A stretch of DNA of 64,000 nucleotides, from positions 744,001 through 808,000 of the forward strand of contig CAVZBR010000004.1 in the NCBI GenBank assembly GCA_963773585.1, written 5' to 3'. Below the pieces are notes generated by a model, which searched no databases, was not told the DNA's origin, and saw only the letters and a list, made by a program, of their open reading frames with translations. Position 1 is the stretch's first letter. Each line of letters begins with the position of its first letter. Positions 25,686-34,310 of the stretch are shown here, piece by piece. Made by a program: the position numbers and the translations under genes. This DNA comes from CAVXJN01 sp963773585. Lineage in GTDB: Bacteria > Pseudomonadota > Gammaproteobacteria > JASBUN01.

Positions 25686-26036
25686 ATGACGACCAGCCCA
25701 ACGGAAATCAGATTGCACAGCGCTTCGCGCATGCTCGAGCTCGAATATGAGAGCGGCGAGCGCTTCGAGCTGTCCTGCGAGTATCTGCGCGTATTCTCCC
25801 CATCGGTGGAAGTGCGCGGACTAGGAGAGCTGGTGGCGGAAAAGGAAGACGTGGCCCTGGAGGCCATCGAGCCTGTCGGCAACTACGCCGTACGCCTGTA
25901 TTTCGATGACGGACACAAGAGCGGCGTCTATTCCTGGGAGCATTTGTATGATCTTGCCGTCAACCAAGCGCGCTACTGGCGTGAATACCTGGACCGGCTG
26001 CGCATTGCAGAGCTGCCCCATCGATCGTTCAATTGA
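25686..26036 (+). CDS. DUF971 / gamma-butyrobetaine hydroxylase-like N-terminal domain protein
   Basis: 116 residues of the DUF971 family: PTEIRLHSASRMLELEYESGERFELSCEYLRVFSPSVEV, then a C-terminal GNYAVRLYFDDGHKSGVYSWEHLYDL. Eukaryotic relatives form the N-terminal zinc-binding domain of gamma-butyrobetaine hydroxylase, while bacterial stand-alone members are uncharacterised and often occur near iron-sulfur or redox genes. It is followed 20 bp later by a small CPXCG protein on the same strand. Confidence 0.85.
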   Translation: MTTSPTEIRLHSASRMLELEYESGERFELSCEYLRVFSPSVEVRGLGELVAEKEDVALEAIEPVGNYAVRLYFDDGHKSGVYSWEHLYDLAVNQARYWREYLDRLRIAELPHRSFN

Positions 26037-26057
26037 GCTTTCGCGCGCGGCACTGTG

Positions 26058-26249
26058 ATGGATCTAATGCCCTATACGGTCTCGTGCCCATATTGCGGCG
26101 AAGCCCTCGAAGTGGAGTTGGACTTGTCGGCGGGCAGCCAGCGCTACATCGAAGACTGCCAGGTGTGCTGCCAACCCATCGAATTCCTGGTCGAGGTGGA
26201 CGCCGCAGGTGAGCTCGCGGCGGTGGACGTGCGCCGCGACGACGACTGA
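26058..26249 (+). CDS. CPXCG motif-containing small zinc-ribbon-like protein
   Basis: 63 residues with two CxxC pairs: SCPYCGEALEVELD near the start and DCQVCCQPIEFLVEVD in the middle, the pattern of the CPXCG cysteine-rich family. A zinc ribbon is the likely fold. The function is unknown. Starts at GTG 26055, ATG 26058 and ATG 26067 are all possible; the codons in question carry little signal. It is convergent with rdgC 11 bp downstream. Confidence 0.8.
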   Translation: MDLMPYTVSCPYCGEALEVELDLSAGSQRYIEDCQVCCQPIEFLVEVDAAGELAAVDVRRDDD

Positions 26250-26260
26250 ACCGCGGCGCG

Positions 26261-27190
26261 TCAGGCCGCGGCGCCGCTGCGGTATTGCTCCTGCGCTTCG
26301 CCCCCCAACGCTTGCAGCAGGTCGGGCAGCAATTTCGACAGTTCCAGGGTCAGGAGCGCGAACTGGGCATCGAAAAGCGCAGCGCGGTCGTCGCTCTCCA
26401 CCCGATCCAGTTCTTCACCGACCACGTCCGCAAACCGCAGCCGCCGCAACGACAGGTCGTCGTGGAGGACGAAGTTGAGCCGCTCCTGCCAATCCAGTGC
26501 CATACGGATGACCTGCTTGCCGGCGTGCAGATGGGCGCGGATTTCGTCGCTGGTCAGATCCTGACGTTTGCAGGCGATGCGTCCGGCCTCGTCATCGGTG
26601 TCCTGGAGTTCGCATTCGTCCAAAACGGTCCAGCCCGGTGCGCTGCTGCCGTCTGCCAGCCAACGGGTCATGACGGTGCTTGGCGCAACCTGGACCGCCG
26701 GCGGTTGCACCGGCAGGCTATCCAGGGAATCCCGTAGCAGCGTTACCAGTTCGTCGGCGCGATTGCGATTGGCAGCATCAACCACCAGCCAACCATTGCG
26801 AATGTCGATGTAAGCCAGGGTCCGCTGACTGCGGGTGAACGCCCGGGGCAGCATGGTCTGGACCAGTTCATCGCGCAGTTGGGTGCGTTCCCGTCGCCCC
26901 ACTTTGCGCCCCTGCTCGGCCTCGATGTCCTGTACTTTGGCGTCCAATTCCTCACGCACCACGGCCGCCGGCAGCAAGCGTTCTTCGCGCCGGGCGCACA
27001 GCAGCGTGCAGCCAGCCGCAGCGTGGGTCAGTGACTGGCCGCCGTCCAGGGGCGCGGCCCAGCCATAAGTGGCCGGCTCCAGCGGCCCGCAAGGGCGGGC
27101 GGCGTGAGCGGCAAGCCGCTGCTCGAGGGCTTCTGCATCCAGGGACAAAGGGCGGGTTATGCGATAGAGCTGCAAATTGCGGAACAACAT
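26261..27190 (-). CDS. rdgC: Recombination-associated protein RdgC
   Basis: 309 residues, the usual length. The N-terminus MLFRNLQLYRITRPL and the later CGPLEPATYGWAAPLDG and LVQTMLPRAFTRSQRTLAYID are RdgC hallmarks. RdgC forms a ring-shaped dimer around double-stranded DNA, restrains RecA and is found only in beta- and gammaproteobacteria, which supports the taxonomic placement. It acts in the nucleoid. It is convergent with the CPXCG gene and divergent from the cytochrome c gene. Confidence 0.93.
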   Translation of the reverse strand: MLFRNLQLYRITRPLSLDAEALEQRLAAHAARPCGPLEPATYGWAAPLDGGQSLTHAAAGCTLLCARREERLLPAAVVREELDAKVQDIEAEQGRKVGRRERTQLRDELVQTMLPRAFTRSQRTLAYIDIRNGWLVVDAANRNRADELVTLLRDSLDSLPVQPPAVQVAPSTVMTRWLADGSSAPGWTVLDECELQDTDDEAGRIACKRQDLTSDEIRAHLHAGKQVIRMALDWQERLNFVLHDDLSLRRLRFADVVGEELDRVESDDRAALFDAQFALLTLELSKLLPDLLQALGGEAQEQYRSGAAA

Positions 27191-27371
27191 GATTCACCGA
27201 CTTGGATCTACATGGGGCGGCCATTATGAACAATGCGCAGCCGCGGAACCAGCGACGGGTGCCCATCCCGCCAAAGCCGTGCCGGTCTCCGATCGGTTTG
27301 TGTTCAGTTGCGGTTCAGGCCACACTTGCTATCCCTATTGGCACCGAAATCGAGTCCTGGTGGTGAACCGA

Positions 27372-27656
27372 ATGAATTCCATGCGACATGTGCTTGCTCT
27401 CACCTTCGGCCTGACCGCAGTTCACGGAGCCGCGTTTGCTGCATCCACCGATGCCAAGGAGCTGGTGCAAAGCCAATGCACCTCCTGCCATGGCACCGAG
27501 GTGTACACCCGCGAGGACCGCCGCGTGCAGTCCCTGAAAATGCTCCAGGCCCAGATCAATCGCTGCACCATGGCGACTCGGGCGGGCTGGGACGACGAAC
27601 AGAAGGCGGCGGTGGTCAAGTATCTGAACGACAACTACTATCACTTCTCGAAGTAA
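27372..27656 (+). CDS. Small periplasmic mono-heme cytochrome c
   Basis: 94 residues. A Sec signal peptide (VLALTFGLTAVHGAAFA) is followed by a single heme-binding motif CTSCH (about residues 36-40). A C-terminal helix (EQKAAVVKYLNDNYYHFSK) is typical of short class I cytochromes c. It should shuttle electrons in the periplasm, possibly towards the oxidases encoded elsewhere in this window. The distal axial ligand is probably a Met in MLQAQINRCTMATRAGW. The start places the signal peptide at the N-terminus. Confidence 0.82.
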   Translation: MNSMRHVLALTFGLTAVHGAAFAASTDAKELVQSQCTSCHGTEVYTREDRRVQSLKMLQAQINRCTMATRAGWDDEQKAAVVKYLNDNYYHFSK

Positions 27657-27659
27657 GCC

Positions 27660-28970
27660 TTATTGCAACAGCCCCGATAGCGCTGTGGCGATTCCAAGGA
27701 AGGAAAAAAACCCGACCACGTCCGTAATCGTCGTCAGCACGATGGAAGACGATTGCGCCGGATCCTGACCGAAGCGGGTCAGGGCAATCGGGATCAGCGC
27801 GCCGGCGAAACCGGCGGCCACCATGGACAGCACCATCGCCATGGCGATGATGGCGGCCAGGCCCCACGAACGACTCCAAATGAAGACACCGATGGCGGTG
27901 GTTGCCGCGACCGCAACGCCATTGAACAGGCCTACGTTGACTTCTTTCCAGACCACTTGGGGCCAATGGCGCAGCCCGATCTCGCGCAACGCCAAGCCCC
28001 GCATTGTGACTGCTAGTGCTTGAGCACCGGCGTTTCCCGATTGTCCGGCCACTACCGGGAGCAATACCGCCAGCGCAGTGAACTGGGCGATCGTGTTTTC
28101 GAACAGTCCGACCACAGCCGCGGCCAGAAATGCAGTGAGCAGATTGATGTGCAACCACGGCAAGCGCCGGGTCACGGCAAAGCCCACCCGCGAGAGCGCG
28201 CGCTCCTGTTTGCTGACACCGACCATGGTTTGCAGGTCGAGCGAGGCTTCTTCCTGCACAGCAGTCACCAGGCTCGATTGCCGGATCACGCCCAACAGCC
28301 GGTGATCGAAATCCACTACCGGCAGTTCCGGCATGCGTGCGTGCTCCAGTTGTTGCACCACTTCCTCTTTAGGCGCGGTTGCCTCCACCCAGGCGGATAC
28401 CGGGCGGGCGACACTGCCCAGATGTTGCTGCGGCTCCGCAAGCAGCAGGTCTTGTAATTCCACCCGACCGCGCAGCCGGCCGTCGTCGTCCACGAGAAAC
28501 AGACTATGCAATTCCCGGGGTGGATTGCTTCGCAGCCGCTGCTGGGCTTCGCCGGCGTTCAACTCGGCCCGCCATGGCTGGACGCGCGGGTCCATGATGG
28601 CGCCGGCGCTATCGGAGGCAAATTCGAGCATGCTTTGCAGCTCCCGCTGCACACTTTCGCTCAAACTTTCCAGGTAGTGCCGGCGCAGGTCGAGGTCGAG
28701 GCGCGCCAGCAGCGCGGCACTCCGGGCCGGCTCAAGCTCGGTGAGTATGCTTCGCCGCAGTTCCGGTTGCAGCGCCGCGAGCAGTTGCTCCTGGGCTTCC
28801 AAAGTCAGGTAGGACCAAGCACCGATCAGTTCGGTACCGACCGCTGAGTTGAGTAGTGCGGCTGCCTGCTCCGGGCCAAGGTCTTCGATCACGATCGCCG
28901 CCTCGCGCGGATAATCCAGCAGGTAGCGTCGATCCAAAGTGCGTGCGGCGTCTTGCGGCTCCCGATTCAC
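27660..28970 (-). CDS. mgtE: Magnesium transporter MgtE
   Basis: 436 residues. The domain order is helical MgtE N domain (about 10-115; AIVIEDLGPEQAAALLN), CBS pair (about 120-245) and five transmembrane helices with the pore signature VAGQSGNAGAQALAV. MgtE is a Mg2+ channel gated by cytosolic Mg2+ binding to the N and CBS domains. The GTG start at 28970 overlaps the preceding gene's TGA by four bases with GAGGA 7 nt upstream, indicating coupling. A longer start at 29003 would overlap by 37 bp. Confidence 0.88.
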   Translation of the reverse strand: MNREPQDAARTLDRRYLLDYPREAAIVIEDLGPEQAAALLNSAVGTELIGAWSYLTLEAQEQLLAALQPELRRSILTELEPARSAALLARLDLDLRRHYLESLSESVQRELQSMLEFASDSAGAIMDPRVQPWRAELNAGEAQQRLRSNPPRELHSLFLVDDDGRLRGRVELQDLLLAEPQQHLGSVARPVSAWVEATAPKEEVVQQLEHARMPELPVVDFDHRLLGVIRQSSLVTAVQEEASLDLQTMVGVSKQERALSRVGFAVTRRLPWLHINLLTAFLAAAVVGLFENTIAQFTALAVLLPVVAGQSGNAGAQALAVTMRGLALREIGLRHWPQVVWKEVNVGLFNGVAVAATTAIGVFIWSRSWGLAAIIAMAMVLSMVAAGFAGALIPIALTRFGQDPAQSSSIVLTTITDVVGFFSFLGIATALSGLLQ

Positions 28971-29812
28971 GAGCGGTCCTCGAAATCGGCTGCGTTCCAC
29001 CATGCGAACAGGCCCCGCATGACCCCCGACGTAGCGGCGCAGTATCCGTCCGTGAATACTTCCAAGGCCGTAAGCCAAGTGTTTTCGTGATCGTTATGGC
29101 TGCGGTTCTGCGCAACTTGCAAGGCGCCGAGGCGCAATTCGCCGATGAATTCGCCGTTGGCTTCCACGACCGGCAGTTCGCAGGCCGATGCCCAGCCGCG
29201 GTGTCTGCGCGCGACGTCGAGGGACATGCGCGCACTCAACGGTCTGGCGAGCGGTTGCATCAAACTCGCCAACGGTCGCTCCGCTTCGGCGTGCAGCAAC
29301 GCACTGATGTTCACCGCGCCCTGCAGGCGACGCAATTCGTCGATCACATAAATCCGATGCACCGGGCGTTGCGGATTGCGTTGCAATTGTTCGCGCGCCT
29401 CGGCGTTTAGATGTTGCCCGGTGAGTACCTCGACCTCGGCGTCGGTCCATGCGCCTACGGTGTCTTCGGGATAGCGCCGCAAGCGGCGTATTCGCAATGC
29501 ATGGGTCGCGGAGAGATGCGAGTAGATCGCCTCGGTCCGGGCAGCGTCCAGCGACCGCAGGATGGCGCCGGCACGAGGCGCGCTCAATTGCATCAGCAGT
29601 GCACCGGCCGCGGGGGGTTGCAGATGAAGCAAGCAGCGGCCGGCAAAATACGGCAACATCGCGCCCAGTACGGGGGCACCCAGGCGCGCAGGTACGTCCT
29701 CGAGCAGTGCAGCGACCGCTTCGGCGTGCAACCGCTCGAGCACGCGCGCCGCATCGTTGGGGTGATTGCGCAAGTACTCGTGGGTCAAGCGGCTGCTGGA
29801 GTGATTGGACAT
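28967..29812 (-). CDS. MgtE-like N-domain/CBS protein without membrane domain
   Basis: 281 residues. The N-terminal MgtE-type superhelix (about 10-125; DAARVLERLHAEAVAALLEDVP) and a CBS-domain pair (about 130-245; VHRIYVIDELRRLQGAVNISALL, CELPVVEANGEFIGELRLG) are present. The transmembrane pore is missing: after the CBS pair comes only a short Trp-rich tail (TWLTALEVFTDGY, GLFAWWNAADFED). It is coupled to mgtE, whose GTG lies inside its stop. It could be a soluble regulator of the channel or form mixed oligomers with it; this is inference. Both mgtE-like N domains are full length. Confidence 0.75.
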   Translation of the reverse strand: MSNHSSSRLTHEYLRNHPNDAARVLERLHAEAVAALLEDVPARLGAPVLGAMLPYFAGRCLLHLQPPAAGALLMQLSAPRAGAILRSLDAARTEAIYSHLSATHALRIRRLRRYPEDTVGAWTDAEVEVLTGQHLNAEAREQLQRNPQRPVHRIYVIDELRRLQGAVNISALLHAEAERPLASLMQPLARPLSARMSLDVARRHRGWASACELPVVEANGEFIGELRLGALQVAQNRSHNDHENTWLTALEVFTDGYCAATSGVMRGLFAWWNAADFEDRS

Positions 29813-29834
29813 AAGGGATCCGTCGCCGCGGCGA

Positions 29835-30662
29835 TCAGTCCGCGCGTTCGGCGTTGCCCATTCGCAAGGTGCTGGGCAGTTCTTCGAACAATCGCGCCGG
29901 CAGGCTGACCCGTCCGGAGGCGGTTTCCAGCACTACCGTCGTTGCGGTGAATTCCAGTACCTGGCCCTCATAGTCGCCAACGCGAATAGTCTGCCCGACC
30001 GCATACAGTTGCCGCAAATTGCGTGCACCGAACAAATTGCCCACAAAAGTGCGTGCCCCCAGGCTGACCGCCAGCGCGATACCGCCCAGCAGTGCCGCGG
30101 CTACCACGGCGGCGATGATCATCAGGAACGTGACGTCGATGCCGATCTGATCGGCACCGGTGACCACTGCGGTCAATATGATCACGCCCTGAGCGAGTCG
30201 CGCCAACATTGTGCGCTGAGTGGCAGCACCCGGCGCCGCGGCCGCAATGAGATCCCGGGCCAGGGCGCCGGCCATGAAGCCGGCAACCATGATCAGCACG
30301 CCTGCCAGCAAGGTCGGCAGATACGACATCACGCGGTCGAGCCAGTTGGTAAATACCGTAAGACCCAGTGCGTGGGTGGCCGCGGTGAGGAACAACAGCA
30401 TAACCAGCCAGAACACCAGGCTGGCGACGATGCGCTCCGAGCGTTCGGTAAGCGGATCCCCGCGACGCGAGACCCGCGATGCGGCGCGCCGGCCGAGACG
30501 CACCAGGCGAATAGCCACGCCGCGCAGCAAACGCGCAGCCAACCAGCCGACGAGCAGCAGGATCAATGCCCCTAGCAATCCGGGTAGATGGGCTACCAGC
30601 GCTTGCGCAGTTCGTTCGAATACGTCTGCGACGCTGGTGCCCCAGTCGGAATAGTTTTCCAT
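29835..30662 (-). CDS. Mechanosensitive-channel-like membrane protein (MscS/TM-helix type)
   Basis: 275 residues. Four to five hydrophobic helices are followed by a MscS-like beta domain: ALLGGIALAVSLGARTFVGNLFGARNLRQLYAVGQTIRVGDYEGQVLEFTATTVVLETASGRVSLPARLFEE. The beta domain is short compared with E. coli MscS, and the C-terminal alpha/beta domain is absent. This fits the small-conductance channel relatives with a conserved TM-helix repeat. It is 22 bp upstream of the MgtE-like regulator. A GGGAGG about 5 nt upstream of the ATG sets the start. Confidence 0.8.
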   Translation of the reverse strand: MENYSDWGTSVADVFERTAQALVAHLPGLLGALILLLVGWLAARLLRGVAIRLVRLGRRAASRVSRRGDPLTERSERIVASLVFWLVMLLFLTAATHALGLTVFTNWLDRVMSYLPTLLAGVLIMVAGFMAGALARDLIAAAAPGAATQRTMLARLAQGVIILTAVVTGADQIGIDVTFLMIIAAVVAAALLGGIALAVSLGARTFVGNLFGARNLRQLYAVGQTIRVGDYEGQVLEFTATTVVLETASGRVSLPARLFEELPSTLRMGNAERAD

Positions 30663-30716
30663 GTTACCTCCCTGGAGAGGCCGCGCTCCCGGCACGGACT
30701 CAGGAGGTAGGATACA

Positions 30717-31421
30717 TCACTGCTGTGGGTTTCGCCGGACGTGCGCGTGGTGAAACAAACGAGGATTGTTATTCACGAAGCGGCGGATGATGCGATCACC
30801 GAGCAGCGAATCGCCGCCGCGGACATAGTGATAACCGATCCAGGCGGCAATGGCGGCGCCTCCGGCATCCACCATGAGGTCGGTCATGGTGTCGACCAGC
30901 CCCGACTTCTGCATGTTGAGACCGAAGCCGAGGTCCATCAAGAACTCGAAAATCTCCCATACGGTGCCAACGCTGAGCGCAAAGACAAACGAAAACAACG
31001 CCACATAAACCGGCGCCATGCGCACCCGCTGGCTGCTGTAGAACACATACACCAGGAGAAAACCGATCAGGCCGAACATGAGAGCGGAGACGCTGTGCAG
31101 CAGTATGTCCCACCACCAGAAGCGTTGATAGAAGTCGCGCACTTCTCCCAGCGCGAACGCGGCGTAAAGGAACAGGCAATTGATCAGCGTGAACTCGATC
31201 GGCAGGCGTACGCGCAGTTGTCGAGCCACCACCGCTGGGAAAAACGTCAGACCGAATATGACGGCGGCGGTGAATGCCAGCAACCAGCGCTGCTGCTGAA
31301 TTGCGCTCAGCAGCACCAGCAGAATGGCAACCTGGAGAACTAAAGCCAGCCACACCTGCAGCCGGTCGGCCCATTCCGCAGGCCAGAGCCATCCCCGCAA
31401 GCTACTGCGCAGCGTTACCAT
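30717..31421 (-). CDS. DUF2238 / YjdF-like membrane protein
   Basis: 234 residues with about six transmembrane helices. Conserved pieces include FTLINCLFLYAAFALGEVRDFYQRFWWWDILLHSVSALMFGLIGFLLVY and FALSVGTVWEIFEFLMD, matching the DUF2238 family. The amphipathic tail after GLVDTMTDLMVDAGGAAIAAWIGYHY is also typical. The function is unknown. It lies upstream of the MscS-like gene by about 54 bp and downstream of the DsrC-like gene by about 66 bp on the same strand. Confidence 0.82.
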   Translation of the reverse strand: MVTLRSSLRGWLWPAEWADRLQVWLALVLQVAILLVLLSAIQQQRWLLAFTAAVIFGLTFFPAVVARQLRVRLPIEFTLINCLFLYAAFALGEVRDFYQRFWWWDILLHSVSALMFGLIGFLLVYVFYSSQRVRMAPVYVALFSFVFALSVGTVWEIFEFLMDLGFGLNMQKSGLVDTMTDLMVDAGGAAIAAWIGYHYVRGGDSLLGDRIIRRFVNNNPRLFHHAHVRRNPQQ

Positions 31422-31487
31422 GTCGGCGCCGCCGGTAGCGGCTCGGAGGGTCGCCGGAATGGAAAGACCGGCGATGCCGCGGCTTTC

Positions 31488-31853
31488 TTATTGGGAATAA
31501 CCGAAGGAATCGTCTTCGGCATATTTTGGCAGAGGCACGCCGGCGATGCGGCTGCCTTGGGATACGGGGCCGTCCGGGAACAGGCGGTACAAATGTTTGC
31601 GCCCTCCCTGTCGGGAAAATCGTTCGTCCAGCAGATCGGACAACTCGCGTCCGCTTTTCGCGCGGCCGTGTTGCGCGTAGTGCTCGCGAATGAAGTTGAT
31701 TACTTCCCAGTGTTCCGCTTCCAGCTGGATGTTTTCCTCGGCGGCCATGGTAACCGCTTTTTCTCGGTTCCAGTCTTCGATATCCTGCATGCGATCGACG
31801 ACTTCCGGGTCGTGTGCGGCCTGATCGCGAATCATTTGATTGATGTCCGGCAT
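31488..31853 (-). CDS. DsrC/TusE-family protein lacking the C-terminal cysteines
   Basis: 121 residues with the DsrC/TusE fold: EDWNREKAVTMAAEENIQLEAEHWEVINFIREHY, then HLYRLFPDGPVSQGSRIAGVPLP. In DsrC and TusE a conserved Cys follows the Gly-Pro segment and, in DsrC, a second Cys is the penultimate residue. Here the first position is Ser/Arg (GSR) and the C-terminus is extended as YAEDDSFGYSQ with no cysteine at all. It therefore cannot carry sulfur as DsrC does. The cysteine-free members of the family have been called RspA and are thought to be regulatory. The start is set by a GGAGA about 5 nt upstream. Confidence 0.8.
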   Translation of the reverse strand: MPDINQMIRDQAAHDPEVVDRMQDIEDWNREKAVTMAAEENIQLEAEHWEVINFIREHYAQHGRAKSGRELSDLLDERFSRQGGRKHLYRLFPDGPVSQGSRIAGVPLPKYAEDDSFGYSQ

Positions 31854-32396
31854 GTAGTTCTCCTTCCGTGATGCGTTGACTGGAGCGTCAAATATCCTAT
31901 GGAATTTGCAAAGTGAGTATAGGTAAGCGCGTCGGTGGTGCAATTACTGGGTGCGTTGGGCGTAGGCGTCGGAACCCATGATAAACACATTCACCTCGGG
32001 CTTTGCCAACCGTAGCGGCACTGTAACCTTGAGTATCGTTCCATTTCTGCTTCGAGGCCACTGGATGCTGCAGCAATCGCCGCGGCAGCACACGCGCGGG
32101 ATGCGCATTCTCTCTTTCGTCAACGACAGATTGCTGCTGCTGGCGCGGCGCGGCGCAGGCGAACTTCACGCACCCATACCCAATGCAGCAAAGGTGGTTG
32201 ACGGCGAAGCGCGCGGCGCTGGTGATGTAAACCGGGCTCGGCATGATCGCGTTGCGCCGCGGTTGCACCCAGCCGCGACGCGTTGCTACAGATCGGTGCG
32301 ACTGCGGTGCTTTTGTACATCGTCGTTGTTTCGATTGCGGCAATCCGCAAGCGTGTTCGGACCGTGTTCATGGCCCACGCAAGGTCTTGAACGAAC
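31854..32396. other. Divergent intergenic region, about 540 bp
   Basis: The region lies between the divergently transcribed DsrC-like gene and yheS and should hold both promoters. No structural RNA is recognised. Two short reading frames exist: a 54-residue minus-strand frame (31944-32108) with acceptable codon use but a weak ribosome site, and a plus-strand frame at 32283-32390 that encodes one hydrophobic helix but only has a TTG start and no ribosome site. Neither can be called a gene with confidence. Confidence 0.4.
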
Positions 32397-34295
32397 ATGC
32401 TGACGGTCACCGATTTGGAACTGCGGCGCGGCCCGCGTGCACTGTTCTCCCAGGCGAGCTTCATCATTCATCCAGGATGGAAGGTTGGAATAACGGGTGC
32501 CAACGGCAGCGGCAAATCGAGCTTGTTCGCGCTTATCCGCGGCCAACTGCAGCCGGACGCCGGAGCGTGCCAATTGCCCGCCGGTTTGACGCTCGCCCAC
32601 GTGGCCCAGGAGATGCCGGCGGTGTCGGACAGTGCTTTGCAATACGTGCTCGACGGCGACCGTGAACTGCATCAGGTACAGGCGCGCCTTGAAGAGGCGC
32701 AACGCTGCGAGAAAGGTGCCGAAGTCGCGCATCTGCATGACAAACTGCACGCAATCGACGGCTACAGCGCGGAGGCGCGCGCCGCTCGTCTGCTGGATGG
32801 TCTTGGTTTTCGCGCAGATCAGTTTGCAGCGCCGGTGCGCGAGTTTTCCGGCGGCTGGAGAATGCGTCTCAATCTCGCCCAGGCGCTCATGTGCAGGTCC
32901 GACATGTTGTTGCTGGACGAGCCGACCAACCATCTGGATCTGGACGCGGTGATCTGGTTGCAGGACTGGCTGCGCGCTTATGCCGGTACATTGATGTTGA
33001 TTTCCCATGATCGCGATTTTCTCGACGAAGTAAGCGATCACATTCTGCACATCGACGCCGGCACCATCGCGCTCTACAACGGCAACTATTCGAGCTTCGA
33101 ACAGCGGCGCGCACAAACGTTGGCCGCGCAGCAGGCGGCGGCGGAAAAGCAACAGCGCGAAGTAGCGCACATGGAAAGTTTTGTGGCCCGCTTCCGCGCC
33201 AAAGCCACCAAGGCCCGGCAGGCGCAGAGCCGGCTCAAAGCCCTGGAGCGCATGCGACGCATCGCGCCCGCGCACGTTGATTCGCCGTTTTCTTTTCAGT
33301 TCGCCGCGCCCGGGAAATTACCGAGTCCCTTGATGCAGCTCGAGCGCGTCGACATCGGCTATGGCGACCTGGCTGTGCTGCGCAAAGTGGTACTGACGAT
33401 CCTGCCCGGCGAGCGGCTGGGCTTGTTGGGTGCGAACGGGGCCGGCAAGTCGACCTTGATCAAAGCCATGGCCGGTGATCTCGCGCCGCTGGCAGGCGAG
33501 TTGTTGCGTCCCAAGGATTTGCGAGTCGGCTATTTCGCGCAACATCAATTGGAACAACTCGATCCTGCCGCCAGCGCCCTGCTGCATTTGCAACGCCTGC
33601 AGCCCGATGCCGACGAGCAACGCATGCGGGATTTCCTGGGGGGCTTCGGGTTCTCCGGCGACGCGGCACTGGCGCCGGCGCGGCCGATGTCGGGCGGCGA
33701 AAAGGCCCGTCTGGTGCTGGCTCTGCTGGTTTGGCAGCGGCCCAATTTGCTGCTGCTTGACGAGCCCACCAATCATCTCGATCTGGATATGCGCTTCGCC
33801 CTCAACGTGGCCTTGCAGGATTTCGAGGGAGCCGTGGTGTTGGTTTCCCATGACCGTTACCTGTTGCGCACTGTATGCGAGCGATACATGTTGGTAGATC
33901 GAGGCGCGGTGACCGAGTTCGATGGCGACCTGGAACAGTACGCGACGCACTTGAACGCGCAACGTCGCGCCGTTTCGCAAACCGTGCGCCCGGAGGCCGG
34001 TGCCGAGGTCGAGGATCGGCGTCAGCGCCGGCGCCGAGAAGCGCAGCAGCGGCAACGGCAACAGCCGCTGCGCAAACGCTTGCAGGAACTGGAGGCGGAA
34101 ATGGCGCGGGTCGGCTCGCGCCGGGCCGACATCGAGCACTGGCTGGCTCAGCCCGGGGCATATGACGAAGACAATCGCGAGCAATTACAACGACACGTGC
34201 GTGAACAAGGTGAACTCGGGCAGAGGCTCGAACAACTGGAACATACGTGGATGGAGATTGGCGAGCAGCTCGAAGCCTTGCAACGGTCCGAATGA
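32397..34295 (+). CDS. yheS: ABC-F family ATPase YheS
   Basis: 632 residues (E. coli YheS has 637), no membrane segments. It has two ATPase cassettes: Walker A GANGSGKSS with FSGGWRMRLNLAQAL and LLLDEPTNHLDLD in the first, and GANGAGKST with MSGGEKARLVLALL and a second LLLDEPTNHLDLD. The interdomain linker is helical and basic. A C-terminal coiled coil (about 540-625; QQRQRQQPLRKRLQELEAEMARVG) is typical of YheS/Uup. ABC-F proteins act on the ribosome at the E-site. No ribosome site is obvious, so the exact start is less certain. Confidence 0.9.
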   Translation: MLTVTDLELRRGPRALFSQASFIIHPGWKVGITGANGSGKSSLFALIRGQLQPDAGACQLPAGLTLAHVAQEMPAVSDSALQYVLDGDRELHQVQARLEEAQRCEKGAEVAHLHDKLHAIDGYSAEARAARLLDGLGFRADQFAAPVREFSGGWRMRLNLAQALMCRSDMLLLDEPTNHLDLDAVIWLQDWLRAYAGTLMLISHDRDFLDEVSDHILHIDAGTIALYNGNYSSFEQRRAQTLAAQQAAAEKQQREVAHMESFVARFRAKATKARQAQSRLKALERMRRIAPAHVDSPFSFQFAAPGKLPSPLMQLERVDIGYGDLAVLRKVVLTILPGERLGLLGANGAGKSTLIKAMAGDLAPLAGELLRPKDLRVGYFAQHQLEQLDPAASALLHLQRLQPDADEQRMRDFLGGFGFSGDAALAPARPMSGGEKARLVLALLVWQRPNLLLLDEPTNHLDLDMRFALNVALQDFEGAVVLVSHDRYLLRTVCERYMLVDRGAVTEFDGDLEQYATHLNAQRRAVSQTVRPEAGAEVEDRRQRRRREAQQRQRQQPLRKRLQELEAEMARVGSRRADIEHWLAQPGAYDEDNREQLQRHVREQGELGQRLEQLEHTWMEIGEQLEALQRSE

Positions 34296-34310
34296 TTGCC
34301 TCGCGCCCCA

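Noticed and set aside
31897..32245. Minus-strand frame starting MPSPVYITSAARFAV, reminiscent of a beta-ketoacyl synthase N-terminus
   Set aside because: The similarity ends after about a dozen residues and no catalytic segment follows, even allowing frameshifts.
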